From: Pratylenchus scribneri
Taxonomy: Eukaryota > Nematoda > Chromadorea > Rhabditida > Pratylenchidae
Length of the DNA stretch: 64,000 nt
Direction of reading: 5' to 3'
NCBI GenBank assembly: GCA_030063045.1
Contig: JAQSEB010000060.1
Span: 1-64,000, forward strand
The position numbers and the translations under genes were made by a program. This document shows, piece by piece, positions 60,415 to 64,000 of the stretch (the stretch's first letter is position 1; every line of letters starts with the position of its first letter). The notes under the pieces were generated by a model. The model was given only the letters and a program-made list of their open reading frames with translations, ran no database searches and was not told where the DNA came from.

Positions 60415-60550
60415 ATAAAAACCGAAAAACCGGTCGGTTTGGACCCTCGGTTTTCGGTTTTCGCGGTTTTCGAACCTCGGTTTCGGTTTCTTTTTTTGGG
60501 CCAAAAAACCCGGTTTTCGGTTTCGGTTTCGGTTCGGTTAACCGACTTTG
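60415..60550. repeat. CGGTTT-type low-complexity repeat
   Basis: Many copies of CGGTTT, CGGTTTTC and TTTCGGTTTCGG, including AACCGG, in a GC-richer patch. The minus-strand frame (60299-60583), rich in Lys/Pro/Glu/Thr, is a consequence of the repeat. Confidence 0.7.
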
Positions 60551-61247
60551 AGCAACCCTAGTTCTTTCATCAAATATTTCCATTCAAATATAGAGAAAAC
60601 TATTTCTAAATAAGTATGAAATCGATCGGCTTCATCAATCAATGCCTCCACTTCTAGGGCATTTCATTTTATTGTAAATTTTATCCTTTCGAATAAAATA
60701 ATTTTTAAAAATATTTTATTAATCTAATGTTGAATTTTTGACAAATATTTTTATAATATTTGAGCTAACATTTTTTATAAATTTTTATAGAAAATTATGA
60801 AGTTATATCAAATTGAATTCCACCATTTGCCTTCCGAAATTTTGGTATAAAATTTAATTTTATAATAATTAGAAAGAGAATTAAATTTTCCTAAACTCAG
60901 ACTCGCATTTTCTCTTTGTTGAGTTTTCGGCAACGAATTCGATTGGAAAGAGTTTGTCGAATTTGGCGCCAAACGGCATTGGCATTTGCTTGGTTGGAGG
61001 TTCGAACATTGAAAGTGAAGAATCGAGTCTTGAATCCATTCACAAGACCATCCAGAAGTGTACGGTTTTCTTCGAGAATTATAAAATCATTAAATGCGAA
61101 GCGTATATTAGCGCAAATCATTAGTAGTTTTCCGGAACCACCATATCGAAAAATTATGAGAATCAGAATCAGATCCTATTAATTTCAAGTATTAATCAAA
61201 AATCCTACATCCTTTTCGTCATTTGTGACCATTTTGGTAAGATAATT

Positions 61248-61422
61248 CGGTACTTATGTGTTATCTGGGGGCAGATTTTTTCACCCCCTAAATTACCTTA
61301 TGTTATACCCTAGAATCATCTAAAATCATGTTTTTTCATCGTTTTATATTCAAATATGAATATTAAAATAAAATCTCAAAAAAATTTTTCAAAATCTGCC
61401 CCCAGATAACACATAAGTACCG
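61248..61422. mobile_element. 175-bp MITE with perfect long inverted repeats and ATAATT target duplication
   Basis: The terminal inverted repeat of about 32 bp begins CGGTACTTATGTGTTATC and contains GGGGGCAGATTTT. ATAATT is present directly before (61242-61247) and after (61423-61428). Copy A has a single, uninterrupted AAGATAATTCTGACTATT at the corresponding place (reverse complement of 12946-12965), i.e. the empty site. Confidence 0.92.
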
Positions 61423-61809
61423 ATAATTCTGACTATTACGAAGAAAAAAAAAGAAAGAGGAGATCAAAGATAATTTTGGTAATAACTTTGTATAGCCATA
61501 TTATAATTCAATCGACGCAGCTGAACTGAATGATACAATTTTTATTAGAAAAAATGCAATATTGACAAATTATGACCCAAAAGTTTGATTTTTGTTTAGG
61601 ATTTTAACAATTGCCAATAATTAAATATTGCCTAATAATAATGGTATTGATCGATTCAGAGCTCACTAGCTACACTAATTGACCAATAAATCCCTCTTTC
61701 ATTTTTCTTGGTACAAGTCAGCATTGTCTTACCAATGTATATATAGTAGATATTAGCAATATGTACAGTAGATATGACGAAAAGGATATGTAAAAGTCGT
61801 GATTACCAG

Positions 61810-61935
61810 AGATTGGTAGACCTCAAGTTATAGCTTGAGCTCAATGTCGATCTTGGTCAAGTCAAGTTGCAAAAATTGTAGGCCAGCTCAAGCCCAGATC
61901 AAGTCAAGTTGGAAAAATCTCCTGTCTACCAATCT
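61810..61935. mobile_element. 126-bp inverted-repeat element, second insertion in copy D
   Basis: AGATTGGTAGAC and GTCTACCAATCT form perfect 12-bp inverted ends. The centre repeats CAAGTCAAGTTG and AGCTCAAG. The matching region of copy A (near 12560-12590) lacks it. Confidence 0.75.
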
Positions 61936-62689
61936 ATGGTGATTAATTACCACCCAAAATTATTCCTCGGTTGTGATTTTCATATTTGATTGAATTATTA
62001 ATAATGGAAAAGAATTGCAGATCATTTTATAAAATTTATTTACACATTCAATTTTTACGTTTCAAATCAATTTTTTAAGTGAATAATACCATTAAACTTA
62101 GCAAATTTGGATATATTGTATAGCACCGATTTTGTGTAGAGTTGATTAAAGTTAAAAGGATTTAATCGAAATTGAGCAAATATAGTCATAAATAATTTGT
62201 TTGTTTTATTTAATCATTTTAATATCAAATGCTCCAAAAATAGTTGGGCAAATTGACTGCCATTTTGCGCCGTTGTGGCCCATATTTGGAGGAACTTCAT
62301 CTTGGCCCAGGCATCGGTGTACAAACTCGTTTTGGCCGATATTTTCAACAATTGGCCGTATATCAAAAATTGGCACATTTACGAATTGATGAGTGCCTGG
62401 ATATTTGGCATTTACAACAAATTACCCAACATTTGGCCCCACAACTCATTTCACTTTCTATTAATTTACTTCCAAAATCAGCGAGAAAAAGATATCAAAA
62501 AATGAGCGCAAGACAAATGGCAAAAAAAAGAGAATTGGCCAAATTGTTTGAAAATTGTCAAAAGGTTACTATAATAAATTTAAGAATTTTATACTTCCAA
62601 GTGTGACCGATTTTTACAATTATTTTGGAATAAATTTCCTAAAATTATATTGAAATTATACTTAAATAAGGTGATTTATTATGTTTTAT

Positions 62690-62880
62690 ATGTGATATTA
62701 GATAACGTAAATCCTCTATTAGTAACTTTGCGGCTACTTATGTTCAAATACCCTCTTAATAAATGAACCCTTAATTGAATGGGGCTTCTAATAGAGAAAT
62801 AGGGAGGTGGCTACTAATTTTCGAAGCTCCTCTAGAGATGGTCTTAATCTTAAAGGAGAGGAATTATAATTCGGCTAATT
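62690..62880. mobile_element. Dispersed MITE-like element in copy D, partial
   Basis: TAACGTAAATCCTCTATTAGTAACTTTGCGG followed by CCCTTAATTGAATGGGGCTTC and CTCTAGAGATGGTC. It is orthologous in position to the elements in A and C; its 3' part grades into the satellite. Confidence 0.55.
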
Positions 62881-62912
62881 GAATCGCCAAATCCCCTATG
62901 AAAGGAAGTAAG

Positions 62913-63869
62913 GCAATAAAAAAACAAGCTAAAATTGGTCATTAAAAAAACAAGCTAAAATTGGGCATTAAAAAAACAAGCTAAAATTGGGCATTAAAAA
63001 AACAAGCTAAAATTGGGCAATAAAAAAACAAGCTAAAATTGGGCAATAAAAAAACAAGCTAAAATTGGGCAATAAAAAAACAAGCTAAAATTGGGCAATA
63101 AAAAAACAAGCTAAAATTGGGCAATAAAAAAACAAGCTAAAATTGGGCAATAAAAAACAAGCTAAAATTGCGCAATAAAAAAACAAGCTAAAATAGGGCA
63201 ATAAAAAAACAAGTTAAAATTGGGCTATAAAAAAAGAAGCTAAAATTGGGCAATAAAAAAACAAGCTAAAATTGGGCAATAAAAAACAAGCAAAAATTGG
63301 GTAATAAAAAAACAAGCTAAAATTGGGCAATAAAAAAACAAGCTAAAATTGGGCAATAAAAAAACAAGCTAAAATTGGGCAATAAAAAAACAAGCTAAAA
63401 TTGGGCAATAAAAAAACAAGCAAAAATTGGGTAATAAAAAAACAAGCTAAAATTGGGCAATAAAAAAACAAGCTAAAATAGGGCAATAAAAAAACAAGTT
63501 AAAATTGGGCTATAAAAAAAGAAGCTAAGAAAATTGGGCAATAAAAAAACAAGCTAAAATTGGGCAATAAAAAAACAAGCTAAAATTGGGCAATAAAAAA
63601 ACAAGCAAAAATTGGGTAATAAAAAAACAAGCTAAAATTGGGCAATAAAAAAACAAGCTAAAATTGGGCAATAGAAAAAACAAGCTAAAATTGGGCAATA
63701 AAAAAACAAGCTAAAATTGGGCAATAAAAAAACAAGCAAAAATTGGGTAATAAAAAAACAAGCTAAAATTGGGCAATAAAAAAACAAGCTAAAATTGGGC
63801 AATAAAAAAACAAGCTAAAATTGGGCAATAAAAAACAAGCTAAAATTGGGCTATAAAAAAGAAGCTAAT
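62913..63869. repeat. 26-bp satellite array (about 36 copies)
   Basis: The unit is ACAAGCTAAAATTGGGCAAT plus AAAAAA, with period 26 (for example, the C of ACAAGC at 63003, 63029 and 63055). Variants include GGTC for GGGC at the start, GGGTAAT and occasional 24-25-bp units. Small groups of variant units recur together, suggesting higher-order duplication. The core TAAAATTGGGC is also in the 62-bp repeat at 5.8-6.2 kb. Confidence 0.95.
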
Positions 63870-63888
63870 GTTTGTCTATTCGATTGGA

Positions 63889-63953
63889 TTCATTCTCATT
63901 CTCATTCATTCATTCATTCATTCATTCATTCATTCATTCATTCATTCATTCAT
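63889..63953. repeat. (CATT)n microsatellite
   Basis: About a dozen uninterrupted CATT units preceded by three CATTCT-type units, just after the satellite. Confidence 0.95.
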
Positions 63954-64000
63954 AATATCCAAAGAGAGGCGAATATTATTTTCCAATTTCCATTCTCAAT

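Larger units (their letters stand above)
60797..62564 (+). pseudogene. F-box/LRR protein, copy D (cut off by satellite)
   Basis: Exon 1 60797-60844 and exon 2 60901-61182 join to a clean 109-aa F-box protein (E-F-H-H-L-P-S-E-I-L, T-R-I-F-S-L-L-S-F-R-Q-R, E-R-V-C-R-I-W-R). The LRR exon 62244-62564 (321 bp) matches copies A and C. No later exons follow: after the intronic MITE remnant the 26-bp satellite begins at 62913. The block from about 60617 to 62890 is the inverted paralogue of about 11600-13567 (copy A). The short F-box part alone could still be made. Confidence 0.65.

Noticed and set aside
60299..60583. 94-aa minus-strand ORF rich in Lys/Pro/Glu/Thr
   Set aside because: It is a translation of the CGGTTT low-complexity repeat with no independent evidence of coding.
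62913..63869. Possible CRISPR array
   Set aside because: Units are directly adjacent with no unique spacers, and the genome is eukaryotic; it is a satellite.
1..64000. tRNA and rRNA genes
   Set aside because: No cloverleaf with conserved tRNA A/B box sequences and no rRNA-like conserved stretch was recognised by eye; a covariance-model search would be needed to exclude them.

Overview
The window looks like nuclear DNA of a nematode. It is AT-rich. Genes are broken by many short introns (often 40-60 bp) that mostly begin GT and end TTTCAG or TTTTAG. The gene content is nematode-like: a patched-related (PTR) relic, a chemoreceptor resembling the srsx class, a UDP-glucuronosyltransferase, dispersed F-box/LRR paralogues and a small secreted cysteine-rich family. 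The F-box/LRR and RGKHxH zinc-binding families together with the low GC make a tylenchid plant parasite (Meloidogyne-like) my best guess, but no marker here proves the species. Splice sites below were placed by eye from consensus, frame continuity and comparison between copies.

Layout. 1-3.9 kb: four intronless + strand ORFs forming the right-hand virion module of a Maverick/Polinton or adintovirus-like element (penton-like, adenovirus pX/pVI-like, F54H12.2-like putative capsid protein, adenain-type protease), cut by the left window edge. 3.9-8.2 kb: AT-rich DNA with a 62-bp tandem array and a TATA box. 8.3-10.1 kb: a two-domain zinc-binding protein gene and a small type I membrane protein gene. 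10.8-13.4 kb: F-box/LRR copy A (minus strand, 3'-truncated). 13.56-20.28 and 31.56-38.26 kb: two nearly identical 6.7-kb arms in inverted orientation around an 11.3-kb spacer. Each arm carries a copy of a secreted cysteine-rich gene, a 54-codon acidic ORF and the 5' part of a decayed zinc-finger gene. The spacer holds the 3' part of that zinc-finger gene, a frameshifted PTR gene and a 129-aa ORF ending exactly at the arm boundary. 38.4-42.1 kb: a complete nine-exon UGT gene. 43.2-47.0 kb: a GC-rich terminal-inverted-repeat element followed 5 bp later by a complete seven-exon GPCR gene. 47.6-55.3 kb: F-box/LRR copies B (minus) and C (plus), head to head. 57-60 kb: a poorly preserved multi-exon gene. 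60.6-62.9 kb: F-box/LRR copy D, cut off by a 26-bp satellite that runs almost to the window end.

The strongest leads are: (1) the inverted duplication, whose outer breakpoint coincides with the edge of the F-box block duplicated at 60.6 kb; (2) the two cysteine-rich paralogues inside it, whose exons differ more than their introns, mostly at amino-acid-changing positions, with one copy having lost its hydrophobic C-terminal tail; (3) several short inverted-repeat elements whose insertion can be dated because a paralogous block keeps the empty site; (4) the GC-rich element abutting the GPCR start codon; and (5) the virion gene module at the left edge.
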